A stretch of 64,000 nucleotides of DNA from Cryptomeria japonica. Lineage: Eukaryota > Streptophyta > Pinopsida > Cupressales > Cupressaceae. Both the position numbers and the translations under genes were made by a program. The first letter of the stretch is position 1. Every line of letters starts with the position of its first letter. This document shows positions 34,197 to 46,649 of this stretch, piece by piece. A model generated the notes under the pieces. That model was not told where the DNA came from, searched no databases, and saw nothing but the letters and a program-made list of their open reading frames with translations. Location of the stretch: positions 540,348,335 to 540,412,334 of the forward strand of contig NC_081412.1 of NCBI RefSeq assembly GCF_030272615.1, in the 5' to 3' direction.

Positions 34197-35326
34197 TTAT
34201 TCAGTTGTTTGTGTTATTCGGTATTCTGGTTTGTGCTCTGTATTGCTCCAAAATTGTAATATCTTTAGTTGTGAATGTATGGGATGTATTTAGGACGTTG
34301 ATGCGTGTCCTCAGTTTGATTGGTTCATGATTTGTAAATCCACAAGTGAATCTTTCAGGTTGACAGTCAGTTATGTTGATGTTCTTGAGCTCCTGTAGAG
34401 AGATGACGATGATTCTAGTAATCTGAGTTGTTGCAGTTGTTGTGGTGAAATTCATGTTGCTTGTGAGTTTTTATAGATCGTGTTCTATGCGTATTGGTGG
34501 TCCACATTGATTATTGTGCACGTTATTGAAGATATTTTTTGTCTGGTGATGTTCTTCATGTTATGTGACATTCTTGGTGTTGCAGCGCGTTGCGGATGAT
34601 TGAGGCGTAATTGTTGGAGGTGTTTCATATTTGAGGTGGTTGTTTTGGTCTAGACTATGTTTTAGCCGACATTGTTTTGGTCCGCATGTATTGTTGTAGC
34701 GTGTGAGGTTATTATTTTGTTATTTATGTTGAGGGTTGAGCCGACCTATATTCCATAGGTTTATGACTTGTATAAATAAATGTAATTTTCATTGTGAGGT
34801 ATCATGCTATGTGCAAATATTGTATCAATCATTTAGTAGTAGGGAAGTTGTGTGAAGTTATGCAAAGAAGTGTGTTGCAGAAGATTTGACAGTGAGCTTA
34901 ATCAGAACTGTACTCAGGCATAGGGAGATGATATTTTCACAGTTCATGTAATCCGAATTGTTGTCCTAATGCTTTTGTAAGTCAATGAGACTTCTTGTAA
35001 AACAATGAGCCTTCCCTAAGGGTTGTAGCCTTTCTAGGTTTCTTGTTTGAGCAGTGAGCTCTAGGTAGTGTGCCTGAATGCATGTGCATTCCCCATTATA
35101 ATATTTCACTTACTTCTAACTAGGTATTATCTCATTGTGGGTAGGTTCCCACTGTGGTTTTCCACATCAAAAATCTTGATGTTATGCATGCTATTGATAT
35201 GGTGTTGTTTCATGCTTTAACCGTTGATTATCAGATCTGATTTGTGGTTTAAGTTGCAGTAAGTTTTTGTGCAAATTGATTCACCCCGTCCCTCCCCCTT
35301 CTCAGTTTGTTGCATTGTTGCCAATA
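34197..35326 (+). repeat. copia 3' LTR, right fragment
   Basis: Continues the 5' LTR alignment from the insertion point: TTATTCAG here against CTATTAAG after 14190. It runs to the shared end CTCAGTTTGTTGCATTGTTG and CCAATA. Differences from the 5' LTR are frequent, so the copia insertion is clearly older than the Tat element inside it. Confidence 0.85.
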
Positions 35327-37388
35327 GTGTCTTGATGGAGCACTCAAGCATGATAGAGATTCATGTATGGATATGATGATGAATTTAATTGATTGGCCCT
35401 TATGTACAACATACAACTAGGAGAATGCAAGGAATAGGTGTTGTACACCTTGCAAAACATTGTTCATTTAAAATATGTGAAATAAATAACTAATTGTGGT
35501 GCATCCTAGGTGATGTGATTAGCCACATTAAATCTGTATTTGGGCCCACTTGTAAAGTTGTATGCAACATTAGGTTAGATATTCTATGTATGGGTTGCAC
35601 ATGAAAAATATATTCAATATTTGGGAAAAATTAGTACCAAAAACTAAGCATGGGGTCAATGGTTTTGTGAACTCATGTTTTTTAGGCACACAGTTTTACC
35701 TTACCACTGGGTTGTATTTGTATGAATTTGATTCTATAAAAGCAAGCACATGTTTAGTGGTTGATGTTGGCTATTGATTTTTTTGGCTTGGCTATTTTTG
35801 TTGAAGAGTGCATAAGTGAAGCATGACATGGAATGCGTGTATACGTGCTTGGACACATGGAGGATGCATTGGAGGAGCTTGATGTTTCAAAAGCATTCAT
35901 AGAAATTTTGTAAGTGTATTCTATGGTTTTCATTGCTAAATAATACATTGAGTGTGATTGCTTTTGGAGGCCAAGTTTTTCTCTCTTGATGGTTTTCCCA
36001 AGTTATATCGTGTGATATCTTGTGATATGTATCTAATCTTTGTATATGGTTATTTTGTAAATTGGCATGCATGCTTTTCTCTCAATTGGTTATGGAGAAA
36101 ATGGTTTGACCAACTTGTATGATTTTCCTAACAATCACAACACGATTATGACTTTGCTTCTTCCATTTGGTGGAATAAGAATATTCAATATCAAGAGAAA
36201 CAAGTAGCCATCAACTTTTCCGAGCAATCTTATTACTTATTCAAGAAACAAGTTTAACATTTTAGTGATATATGAGACTTGAAATCATTACATTAGTTTC
36301 CTTGATAGGTCACTAAAGATTGATTTGGCTTGAATAATAAATCCAAATAGTTTCTTATTTTTGTACATAATAAATAATTTAATATTTTAATGACTAAATT
36401 GTTCATTCTAACATTATGTAACTTATTTAGAGACTTGCTTTGGTTGTCCTCTCAACAGTTTTCATTTCTCCCCTTGAAATAAATTTACCTCCACCTATTT
36501 CCCAAAATGTCCTTGGTTCCCACCTTAACATTAAATGGAAGTGCAAATTTAATCATAAACCTAGACATCTAATTTAGATTACAGCAACTTGAGCCCACAC
36601 ATCTAGATATTTAAAGTTGATTATAATGTACAAATACTAGCTTGGAAAATTCTACATTACAAGTTGTTTATCACAATGCATTATTGTCAACTAGCTAAAT
36701 ATCTAATTTCTATTTTTGCTGAAAATAATGGTTCGTTGGTTTTAGAGGCTTACCTACTTTATTTGGTCATTACTTATGTTTAAAACAAAAACTTTATTTG
36801 TAATAAATCTAAAAAATAATGTTATTAATAGTTAAGTTAGACATGTTATCTTGTTATATTATTTATGGAAAATGAGATGTTGATTAATATTCATTAAGAA
36901 ATTTAATTTCAAGTCTTATGTTAATCATTTTTTTCTGGTTTGTCTTTCTATCATATCAATCAGGGGTAATGCTAAAAAAGAATACCCAGATTGCCTATTA
37001 ATTAAATTGAAGGAATTTTAATGATGTCCATAAAACCAATAGATCAAAGGATCAAGAATCATATCCTAAACCATCTTCATGCTGTTCTCGACGTCAGCTC
37101 TTTCGATATGAATCTTTATCAAGAAACCAACAGTTGTGTGAAGCCTTACTTTCTCAAAATTTTGGTTTAAACAGCTCTCCTTCAAATTGTTCTCATATTA
37201 ACCATAGATATTATGATAAGCAACACATTCTAAGATAAAATACCATTTAGTTTCAACAACCACTTTTGTGCGGGATGGCATACATGCACGCCAAGCTTTC
37301 TGGAATGAATCTGCACCTTACACGCTGGTAAATTTGAGCCACTTTAATGAACGTCTTTTGTTACAGAAAAAACAAATTAATATGGAAT
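35327..37388. other. 5' flank of the OHP1 gene; no other gene seen
   Basis: A+T-rich sequence between the copia end and the OHP1 promoter region. The short open frames (for example 35586-35777 plus) match no family and have neither flanking splice signals nor related copies in the window. Confidence 0.5.
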
Positions 37389-37419
37389 TATTGCCATGTC
37401 GGCAAATGACATGGCAATA
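37389..37419. promoter_or_regulatory. 12-bp inverted repeat upstream of OHP1
   Basis: Perfect arms TATTGCCATGTC (37389-37400) and GACATGGCAATA (37408-37419) with a 7-nt spacer, 67 bp before the ATG. It lies in the probable core promoter or 5' UTR, followed by a GA-rich run (37448-37461). It could be a dimeric factor site or an RNA hairpin. Function is not known. Confidence 0.5.
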
Positions 37420-37486
37420 GAATTAACATCAGGCCCCGGTAGATAAGGGGAGAGAGAGAGCTCCAAGGCATTCATCTGCTACGACC

Positions 37487-40400
37487 ATGGCCACGATTAC
37501 ACCCATCAGTACAATCAAACCCACTCTCCCTTCCTCTTCATTTCTGCACTCTAAAGTGCGCAGGTACATCAAATTTCCCTACATTCATAATTCCGACTAA
37601 CTTTCATAATTCCTATTGCACGCCCTTTTAAATTTCAATTATGCAGGACACCCAACGGAAACAGGACTTCCTTTCAGCTTATCACCAGTAGAACCTCCTT
37701 TACAATCCGTGCAGCAAAGCTCCCAGCTGGAGTAAGTAAAATATAAAATACCCACTCTTCAAAAATTTTGTCAAAATACTAAAAAATTGGATGCTGGTAA
37801 TGTTTTTACTGTAGTTCTTGAATTATAGATTTTATAATGCAGGTAGAGGCGCCTAAAGAGGAGCCAAAGCTTACTGCTCCCTTTCTTGGGTTTACAAATA
37901 CTGCCGAAATCTGGAATTCTAGAGCATGTATGATAGGTCTCATCGGTACATTCATTGTGGAGCTGGTAAGACCCAATTTTTTATTTATTATTAAGAATAA
38001 CCATCTTGTTTACATGTGACGGATTTTTTTGGATGAATTGTAATTGTAATCAATTAATTCATTTACTGCCATAATGAGCAAAACATGTTTACCATAAGTC
38101 CAATTCCAACTTTTAAATGCTTTCAGTTTCTATTGCTCATTAAGACTATGTTTTAAAAAATTGTGTTTTTATAATCAGGGCAAATGGTAGGGTTTTTTTC
38201 TTCCCTTTTGCCAGTTTGGTTCTTTCTATCACCAAGTTTTCAATAAAAACAACAACCACCAAAAAAATAAAATGCCAAGGTGTTATAAGAAGGTATGGTT
38301 TAGATACCAATTGTAATACCAATATTTCATAGTCTTTAATAGAAAAGTTAGTTCTTTCTTATGCTGTATAAATATTTTTATTTTTTGAATATTTTGCAGA
38401 ATGCATACTCCTCAGTCTTTGACTCTTAGCTGAAGAGATTCTCATGCTCCCTATTAGAGAGCAAAACAATTTTTTAAACAAACCCCCATAAAAACAAATG
38501 CCCTGATTAGAATCATCAGTGTATTGCCTGATGCCCTGAAGCAAGTCAGAAGAAAGAAAGACAGACACTATGTTTATGCCCACTGGTGACCAAATAGGTC
38601 AATTGGGCTCTGAAAATATGGCTAGCTTCAAATAGACAAATGGAATGTTCAAGATATCTCCATGAGCCATATAAGAAAAAGAAAATTAGCTGTGTTCCGC
38701 AGTATTTCCAGAACAGGGATGGCATACTGTGTCTCAGGGAACGACCTACACTGGGAGGCCATTTTGTGGGAATGACAGTATTCGAATTATATAAATTATA
38801 GGGAAATTCAAATATTTACATGTTTAGCACTACATGACGTCAAGAATCAAGTTTCCAGATTCAATGTTAACTGTTCATTGATTAAAATAAAGCGATAATA
38901 AAAATAAAAAATTCATTGTTTTCATTTTGGTTAGTTCAAAATGCAAATTGATTATGGTAATTGTGAGTGGAAAATGGGTGGGTGAGTTAGTTAAAGGGAG
39001 GTTTTAGGGTTTGATAAGCTTGCACCCCACTTTTTTTTCTTTCTTATAAATAAAATTGAACTGTTTTTTTTACTAGGCATGAAAAGCAGGGAGCATTTAC
39101 ACATCCCCAGGACAGTCAAGGGATGTCACAGATACCCTCAGCCATCCAGATACGGCTAGATGTATCCATGATGCCTCATAAGGAGGCATTTTAGGAGCAC
39201 ATCCCCAAAATTTGTGTTCTAGTGACACAACAAGAGACAAGGACACAGGGTTTGGAGGAGGAGGGATGCATCCTCAAATGACCCTGGAAAATAGAGAATT
39301 GTTCACTTATAACATGGGGGAACAGGGAAAGATGGATAGGTAAAAAGTCACATCTCATCGTTGGCCATTCACTGATAGAATTAAAAGCATCATTCACACT
39401 ACCCATTTTAAGAGTGTCCTGTGACAAAGTCAAAAGACTGTCATTAGTAGGATGGCCCAGGTTAAAGAGAGCTAGTGATGCTATCCTTGGGCATTGAATA
39501 TTCCTGTATCTGACTCGCAAAATTGTTGAAGCAAAGTTGGAGCAGATGTAGCTTGTAAGATGTGTCTATTGGGAGTACCTCCATTTTTATACTCCCAAGT
39601 CGTACGGGTGCTGCTAGTTATCTCTCTACATTGGCGATTAGCTCGACGAATGTTGTTTGGTCTTGTAGCCCATACAATATATCTCTGTACTATCCTAGTT
39701 GCATCTACTGTCTACAGAAGAATTTGGTTGACATTTTGTACCACTTGAATCAAGTTGAGATAAATGTAGAAAAGATCTAGAGGATTGACCTAGATGGTCC
39801 TTGAAGAGCCTGATGTTTAAGAGATACGATCTCTTGAAGGAGTGTCATACTTCTCTGATTAGGATGATTAATAAACGCAGATAAGTTACCTCCAGCATCA
39901 CTGTGAGGCCATGAAACCCTCAGCCTTTGAAATGACTTTCTATTTTCCTTGGAAAAAGAAGTATTTCTATACAATTTCTAAAAATAAAGGTAGAACTTTT
40001 GCAGTCCAAGAAATAAAAACAGAACTCAGATCTGCCCTAGTAATGCAAAATAAAGCATTGTCCACAGATATCTCCTGACCACTACAGGGAATATTGCAGA
40101 GAATTTCCTAAACTTACAATGGGTTCTTAACAAAACCAATAATGAACTAATAACACCACGACTAGATAAAAAACAGAAAAATGACATACCCAGATTTAGC
40201 AGGTCATATAAATTACCATGTTAGCAGTTGGCATATCTGTACTAACAGTTTTTTTGGTTAGGAAAGCTTTACTTTCAGATCCTGGGACTTGCGTTTGGCC
40301 TCATTGCATTTTACCTTATTAGGGATCTGTATTTTGGGACTTAATAGCATTCTGCTGGAATGGAACATTTATGGGCTATGCAACAACCAAGTAACCTCAC

Positions 40401-43400
40401 AAGTGGGCCAGCTGCAATTGATCACTAATCAATTTTGAAACATACAATTACAAATTTCATTAAATTGACAAAACAATAACCATTGCTTCAAGTCCTCAGA
40501 ATCCACTCGTTAGGGTGCTTTTTGCAATTCCCAACACTGACTCAAACAAGAAAGATCTTGAAACCAATCTTTTGCTGGATACACTTTGTTTCTCCAAGCG
40601 TCATAAGTGCAATCTTATTATTTTCCTGGGATGTTGTCATACAATCATATCAGTTACTTGGCTTTGTGTATCCATCTTGTGCACAGTACATGCTTGTGCC
40701 TTGCCTTATGCTAAGAATACATGTAACAGCATATTTATCGTTGTATTTAATTGATAAATTTTGGTTCTAGTAATTTTGGTAGCATAATATAATTTGACAA
40801 TTTGTTCCCATTGTGCTTTCTAATAAGGACAACTCTACGGATGTGGAGTACCTGTCAACAAGCTATTTTTAATGCTTCAATTGTTTGCATGCATCTCATT
40901 AAGTAAAACAAGACTACTGTGTATGTAAAATTGGAATTCTTGAATAGCAAGATAAACTAAGGTCCATGAGCACATTCACTAAATTGATTATGTAATTGAT
41001 GCACTACTACATCGGAAGGAAGGGAATAGGTACTAAACATTCGTCCAAAGCAACATTACCTGTTTATCATAACTGAGTGAACAATGTTTAGTTACTTCCA
41101 GTACAGAAATATGAAGCTCTATTGACCCAAGTTTTTTGTGCTTGAAGAATGTCATCTTGAGTTAAGAGTGAATTTCAATGTATAAGGAAATGTATTCAGC
41201 ATGCCAGACACATATTGGGAGCTTGAAAATTGAAACTGAAATGGAGTACGTGCAAAGGCTAACGATTATTATTTCAGATAAATTGATATGTAGAAGTGAG
41301 CTGTTGGATATCCTAAAGATTGATCTCATTATCATATTCGTCACACGTGAGAAACCCCTAGCTAGGATCTGCTTTGATGGTTGCAAGCGTTCTAATTGCA
41401 TTTTAGTAGACTTTGTAGAAATCACAACTTTTTTAGAAAATGTCAACAAAAGTGCCCTTTACATATCGATGCATGCTACAATTGAACATCACTGGGGACT
41501 CTTGACGACTGATATAAAGATTAAAGAAAAAATTGTGAATATTATTTATTTTACTATAAATTTGAGTTATTAATTTCTCAACATCTGCAAAGGATTTGTA
41601 ATGTCTCCAATGGGATACATGCAATATTTAATTATATTTTTCTTATTTTATGAGACAAGTCAATATATGGTTGTAAAAATTAGATTTGTTTTGGGAACAT
41701 TGGCAACATATCAAAATACTATTTCATTCCCATTTTTCTGATGAATGATAACTAAAATGTTGTGAACAGCAGCTGGTATGACTGATCTTATATTCAAAAT
41801 GACTGATTTTCTCTCTCTGAATGTTGCGCTCAGCTAGGTTTGACTGAAACAACTCAGATCCAACTCTATATGGTGTTAAAAAATTCAACAAAAATTCAAC
41901 ATAATATATAAATCCTTAAATATGCTTGAATAATGAAATGATGATATTTGCTTACAAAAACTACTGTAACAACATTGTAGCAAACTGAAAATATCTCCAA
42001 ATCCTCCACAAATCAGCACAATTGTGATTCCTGGATGGAACTACATGATATTGGAAGCAAGGGATTTTGTCCTTGATCCCAAATTTGGAATTCAAAAGGG
42101 TTTTCATCCTCTTGAACTCCAAACAAATTAAGGGTTTTCATCCTTGGATGCCCTGGGTTGAACAAACTACTCAAATTAGTTAGATTGAACAAACTAATGT
42201 AATATAGGCATATCCTTATTCATATGCTTGAGCACCCGATTTGGGAAAGGGGTGGATTGTTTTAAGTAAAAACAGAGACACATATCTTCTGAAGAAGCTG
42301 AAGAATATCCTGGTGAACAAGATGAAATCCATATTCATGTGGAAGGTCCTCAAACTGGAAATTCAATAACTGCACAAGGAAAAATCTTCTCTCTTTAGAC
42401 ATTGAATATCCTAAAATTAATGCATTATATAATCAAACCCATAGGAATGTACCATTTTAGTGACATGGATAACTAATTATTTAATACAAATTAGTTGGAC
42501 AGAATTTTTGTTTGTTGTAATAATGACACAGGTGGGGACTGACCGCAATTTGAGATGACGTTTGCTAAGCCTATTTAGGGTAAACCCATAGCCATCTAGA
42601 GATGTGGGGTAGGATATGTGTATTGGGACAAGGATGCGTTTTCAAAACAGGGCGCTCAAGTATATGAATAATGATATGCCTATATTACATTAAAATAATT
42701 AGTAGTAGATAGAGAAATGGGTATTGTGATAGGGTCCTTACCCATGAAATTAAGTTTTCTGATTACTATTTGGCATAGTCATGAATAGAGGATCTAATGA
42801 AGAATTATCCAACCATGCAGCCTAATAAAAATCTCCTTCAAAATTACATTACAAAATTCAAACACTCGTACAATATTCATATCACAAGAGAAATATGTAG
42901 CAGTAGAACAATTATTTATTAATCCATAGTCTAAAATTACATCAACAAATATTGCTACTAGGGCTTACAACCAGAATTAGATCTCAATTTTGAATTGCAA
43001 TCAAACCTAGACACAAACAATTGGGTGGCTCCACAAATATGATATTACAAGTTGATCTTCTACATGACTCTCTCTATCATCTTCTAGACTCTTGCTCTTC
43101 TTGCTGCTTTAATCAACTACTCATCTTCTATGTAAAATTCCACCACTTATATAAAGAATGATGTAATATCTTTGCACTAATAAAAAATGTTGTACATTGC
43201 CCTATTCATGCGAGATAAGGATCACAGGTCCAATATTAAATGAATTCTCTTGTAATTTTGCATTGGAACTGGACACCTTTTTATGAAATGTGTAAATTAT
43301 CCTTTTGATGAGTGTGGCGAGATGCAAACTTTGAAGTTCCTGGTTGACTTAATGGTGCAGGAGCACCTAGGTCCTAGCTTTCTTGTTTTGCAAATTTTGG

Positions 43401-46400
43401 CTTGTACTGACCCTAGCCAAGTCAGTGGTGAATAAGGACTCCAAGAGGGTCGAAGAGTGATTTTTAGTGTCAATGTAGGCCTAGGTTGAGTTCATTTTAC
43501 TTAGGTTTGCATTTTTGTGTAAATAGTGGGTTTGAGTAGGTTTTTGGCCTTTTTGTTGGTCAAAGGTGTCAAAAGTTGGTAAAAGCATTTGAGAGGGCTA
43601 AATAGGTTTTAGGCATGTTCGAAATGCGATATGGGATGATTTATAACAGGTCTCATGAGTTGGAGAGGCCAAAAGTGGAAAAAATACAAAGTTGCAAAAA
43701 GTTGACATGACAATTTTTGTCCTAAAATTGGTCCCACGTTGAAGCTAGGGATTTCTCAAAGCCATGGGAGGACTCCACATGTGGGAAGGCTATAAAAACC
43801 CTCTTTTACACGTTTACCAAGGTTGGTGTACTTGGATTTTGGAAGCAGTAATCAAAATACAAGATTTTGGACTGCACTTTTCATTATTTTTGTCAATTTT
43901 TGCATTCTTTGAAGGTTTAATGGATTGAATCCATGAATCCAATGATGGATTGAGGTTTAGTAGTGTGTTGCAGGGTAGGCTGTTCATTTTCAAGCTTTTT
44001 ATTTATCATCTACTACTGTTTTGATGATTTCATTCACAAGTAGCCAGTTTTGGCTTGTAAATAGCAGTTTTTGCTAAAATGGGTGCCCCATAAAATCCCA
44101 CCGTGTGTTCATCATGGCCTTTTGGGACATGGTAGGAAACCCATTGTACAGTGTACATATGAAAGGAGAAGGTCTGAAAGTGTCGTTTGATATTTTTAAC
44201 ATCTTGCCCTAGGCGAGCCTAGGAGCAACTCGGCTAGAGTTGGCAAGATGAAAAGCTAGCACAAAGTGCAGAGGTGAATGTAAATGGAAGTCCCAAGCTT
44301 TTGGGAAGTTGTAATAGGTTAGTACAGATCTTCTTGTGTAGGAGGAAGCCTCAAGAGTTCCATTTGAAGGTCCAAAGGAAAGATTTACTTGCTGCTCCCA
44401 GTCAAGTGCCTAGAAGCCCTTGAAATCCTCATTTTTGGGTTTTCGAATGCAAAGAAGGGTTGGAAGGTTAAAACCACTGAAATCATTTGGGGTTGAGTGA
44501 ATCTTTGAAGAAAATCCATTTTAGTTTGGGGGTCCTTTGGGTCGTTTTAGCCCAAAAGCTCAAAAACCGGTTCTAGGAGGCCTAATTGGGCTCTTTCCCT
44601 TGTAGCCTTTCTAGACCAATTTTTGAAATCGGTAAGAAACCTTTGGACAGCAAACCACAAATGACCTTGAAACCATCTAAAAACATGAGAGAATAACCCT
44701 CTACACCTCCGCAACATCTCAAGACCATGGGAGGGCATTTTGATGAATTTGAGCCAAGAAGCCATCTTTGAGCATATGGGAAACATAGCAGATTGGTAGG
44801 GTTCCTAGCAAGGACACTTGAAGAAAACACCTTGGAGTGAGTAAGAGAAAGCCCTATAAGAGATTGAGAAGGACTTGTAGGTCTAGGAAGCAACTAGGCC
44901 TGGTGAGTTGGTGAAATTGAGCAGCATCAACTTGGTGGAGTGTCGAGCAAGCTAGGTGAACCGTATCACTTAACCATAAACGTCACTGGGACCAACAATC
45001 TTATCGATAACATTATGAGTTGGCGCAAGATTCAAGTGTGTGCCACACAACTCCAATAGGCCTTCCTTAGTAGGGTCTTATAAGTCACTGTTTTGAACTA
45101 CAATTAAGACCTGAACAAAGAAGTGGATTTGTTAAGGACACCATTATGATGCTCTGATATCTATGTGAAGGCATTCTGATGAATTTGCAGTACCCTGCAG
45201 TCAATTACTGTCTGCTGAAACTGTGTAATCTGGATGAAGTTTGCAGCAAGAAAATGTTTACGCAGCAAGAATAGAATGTTAGTGGCAACTAAGAAATGCT
45301 GCAAAGGACACACAAGAACTTATGGTTGATTGTAGTTTTCTCTTACACCTGGGATGCTCCTACATTACTATGAGTAAAACTACAAATAAAGAACTCCCCA
45401 ATGAGGTACAGTAGGCATTATTTTTCACAAACCTTCTTTATGGAGAGATTATTCTTGTCACAACTCATTCTTAGTTCTATTTCCATCTTTCATTGACATA
45501 GTGGTTTCCTGATCTGAAATATATATTTTGAAATTGGTTTAACGATTGAAGCCATTTAATTACTATGCAATTAATGATCTTTATGAAAATATTAGACAAA
45601 ATATCCTTATTTATTTTATAACCGAATAGAAATTCCCCCGTTAGACAATAGGAAAAATTTCTTGATCACGTCAAAGAATTTGAAAGGATGAGAACTTTCA
45701 AATAGAACGCATTAAGGCAGTTGCTTCTCTGGCAGGGCATACTGGTCAAAGTGAGATTGTGCAAGACACTCTACACTCTAGCTGTCTTTTGTATGCGTCA
45801 GCAAGAAGGAATAGTGTTGCATATCTTTTAGCAGTTGAAACAACTAGACTTTTTCCAAACAGTGGATCCAAGCAGAGCAGGTCAGAGATCTTATGAGCTC
45901 CTTACATAAGATAGAATCAAGGAGAACTGTTCATCTTGTTGCAATCTCTCTCTTCATGAAAAGGCAGTGGAGATCAATCTTCCAAGAAGATAACTCTTCT
46001 TCGTAGTTAGGACAGTTCGATACATGTAGGAAAGATTTATCTGAATATGTCATATTTAGATTGTGTGAAAAGAAAAGAGCACTTTGTCTGCAGATGCAAA
46101 ATTTGTGATATTTGTTTTTTCTCACATTTTTGGGGATATGATATCTCAAAGGCTGCATTTTTATTTATCACTGTATTTTACATGGTCACCAGGAAACTCA
46201 GGTTAAGTGGACAGGAATCCCGTCTATGTAAGCACACCACATTTCCCAGTGACTATTTATATGTAATATAGCTGTAGACATTTTATTATACTGTGCCCTG
46301 TTTCAAAATGACACCCCCATCCCGAGCCCTGAGCCATATCCCTTGTGTCTAGGTCAATATGATATTTTATGAACATAAGATGTTTTATTTCCAAAAAAAG

Positions 46401-46649
46401 GAAGGCAGATGTTGCGTAGTTTTCTTCACGTCTTTGTTGTTTGCATCATTTCTGTTGTCAAATTTCATATTTAATTTTAGCATGTCTATTTATCTCTAAA
46501 ACTTCATGTGTATTTTGGCAATCCTTTTTATAAATTAGAATCATTGCATATTATTAAATAAGTTTTATTCTGTGATACAGATAGCTCGGAAGGGAATACT
46601 GCAACTAATTGGTGTTGAGATTGGGAAAGGCCTTGATCTTCCTTTATGA
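37487..46649 (+). CDS. OHP1: one-helix protein 1 (OHP1), chloroplast, four exons
   Basis: Exons 37487-37563, 37647-37731, 37843-37965 and 46581-46649 join to 117 codons. Each internal junction has GT donor and AG acceptor, and phases agree (2, 0, 0). Residues 1 to about 45 are Ser/Thr-rich with few acids, a plastid transit peptide. The mature part (AAKLPAGVEAPKEEP) leads to FLGFTNTAEIWNSRACMIGL, where E76, N79 and R81 form the E-x-x-N-x-R chlorophyll-binding motif of LHC-type helices, and ends KGILQLIGVEIGKGLDLPL. Length (about 110 aa in angiosperms) and C-terminus fit OHP1. The family's known role: OHP1 with OHP2 and HCF244 in thylakoids supports D1 translation and photosystem II assembly, binding pigment. 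The ATG context (ACGACCATGG) is good. No disabling change is seen. Confidence 0.93.
40249..40344 (+). other. possible cryptic or alternative exon in OHP1 intron 3
   Basis: After ACTAACAG a frame in phase 0 reads FFWLGKLYFQILGLAFGLIA and ends FYLIRDLYFGT before TAA. This is a hydrophobic segment that could be spliced to the exon 3 phase. A second AG (40260-40261) would put the helix out of frame. It matches no protein I recognise, and transcript evidence would be needed. Confidence 0.2.
43300..44995 (+). mobile_element. LTR-like fragment with TATA box inside OHP1 intron 3
   Basis: A unit richer in G+C than its surroundings, with CTATAAAAACC at 43790-43800 on the plus strand and no coding capacity. 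The look is that of a solo LTR. The edges are estimates: no clean TG...CA pair or target duplication was established. Confidence 0.3.

Larger units (their letters stand above)
13954..35326 (+). mobile_element. Ty1/copia retrotransposon, defective, interrupted by a Tat element
   Basis: LTR edges are TGTTGG at 13954 and CCAACA at 15336. The internal region has a Met-type PBS and the copia order gag, protease, integrase, RT, RNase H on the plus strand. The 3' LTR starts internally at about 18647, is broken after 18719 by the 18720-34191 insertion, and resumes at 34197 to end at 35326 (CCAATA, one change from CCAACA). No matching target duplication was found directly at the two edges. Stops, frameshifts and deletions make it non-autonomous. 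Confidence 0.85.
37966..46580 (+). other. OHP1: intron 3 of OHP1, 8.6 kb
   Basis: Donor CTG|GTAAGA at 37965/37966 and acceptor TGATACAG|ATAGC at 46580/46581, phase 0. It cuts the protein just after the membrane helix (FIVEL|IARKG). The two other introns are 83 and 111 bp, so this one has been enlarged. It contains an LTR-like stretch with a TATA motif near 43791, a possible cryptic exon near 40249-40344, and otherwise A+T-rich sequence with no second gene that I recognise. Confidence 0.9.

Noticed and set aside
13939-35331. GTGTC at 13939-13943 and 35327-35331 as the copia target duplication
   Set aside because: The left copy is ten bases away from the TGTTGG LTR edge, so it does not abut the element; probably chance.
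41178-41573. A 131-codon plus-strand frame starting with ATG inside OHP1 intron 3
   Set aside because: No recognisable motif, codon use like surrounding A+T-rich intron, no splice or promoter context. Kept only as something to test with RNA data.
44547-44893. Overlapping 79- and 103-codon minus-strand frames in the intron
   Set aside because: They fall in the LTR-like fragment at about 43300-44995 and overlap each other in different frames without known domains.
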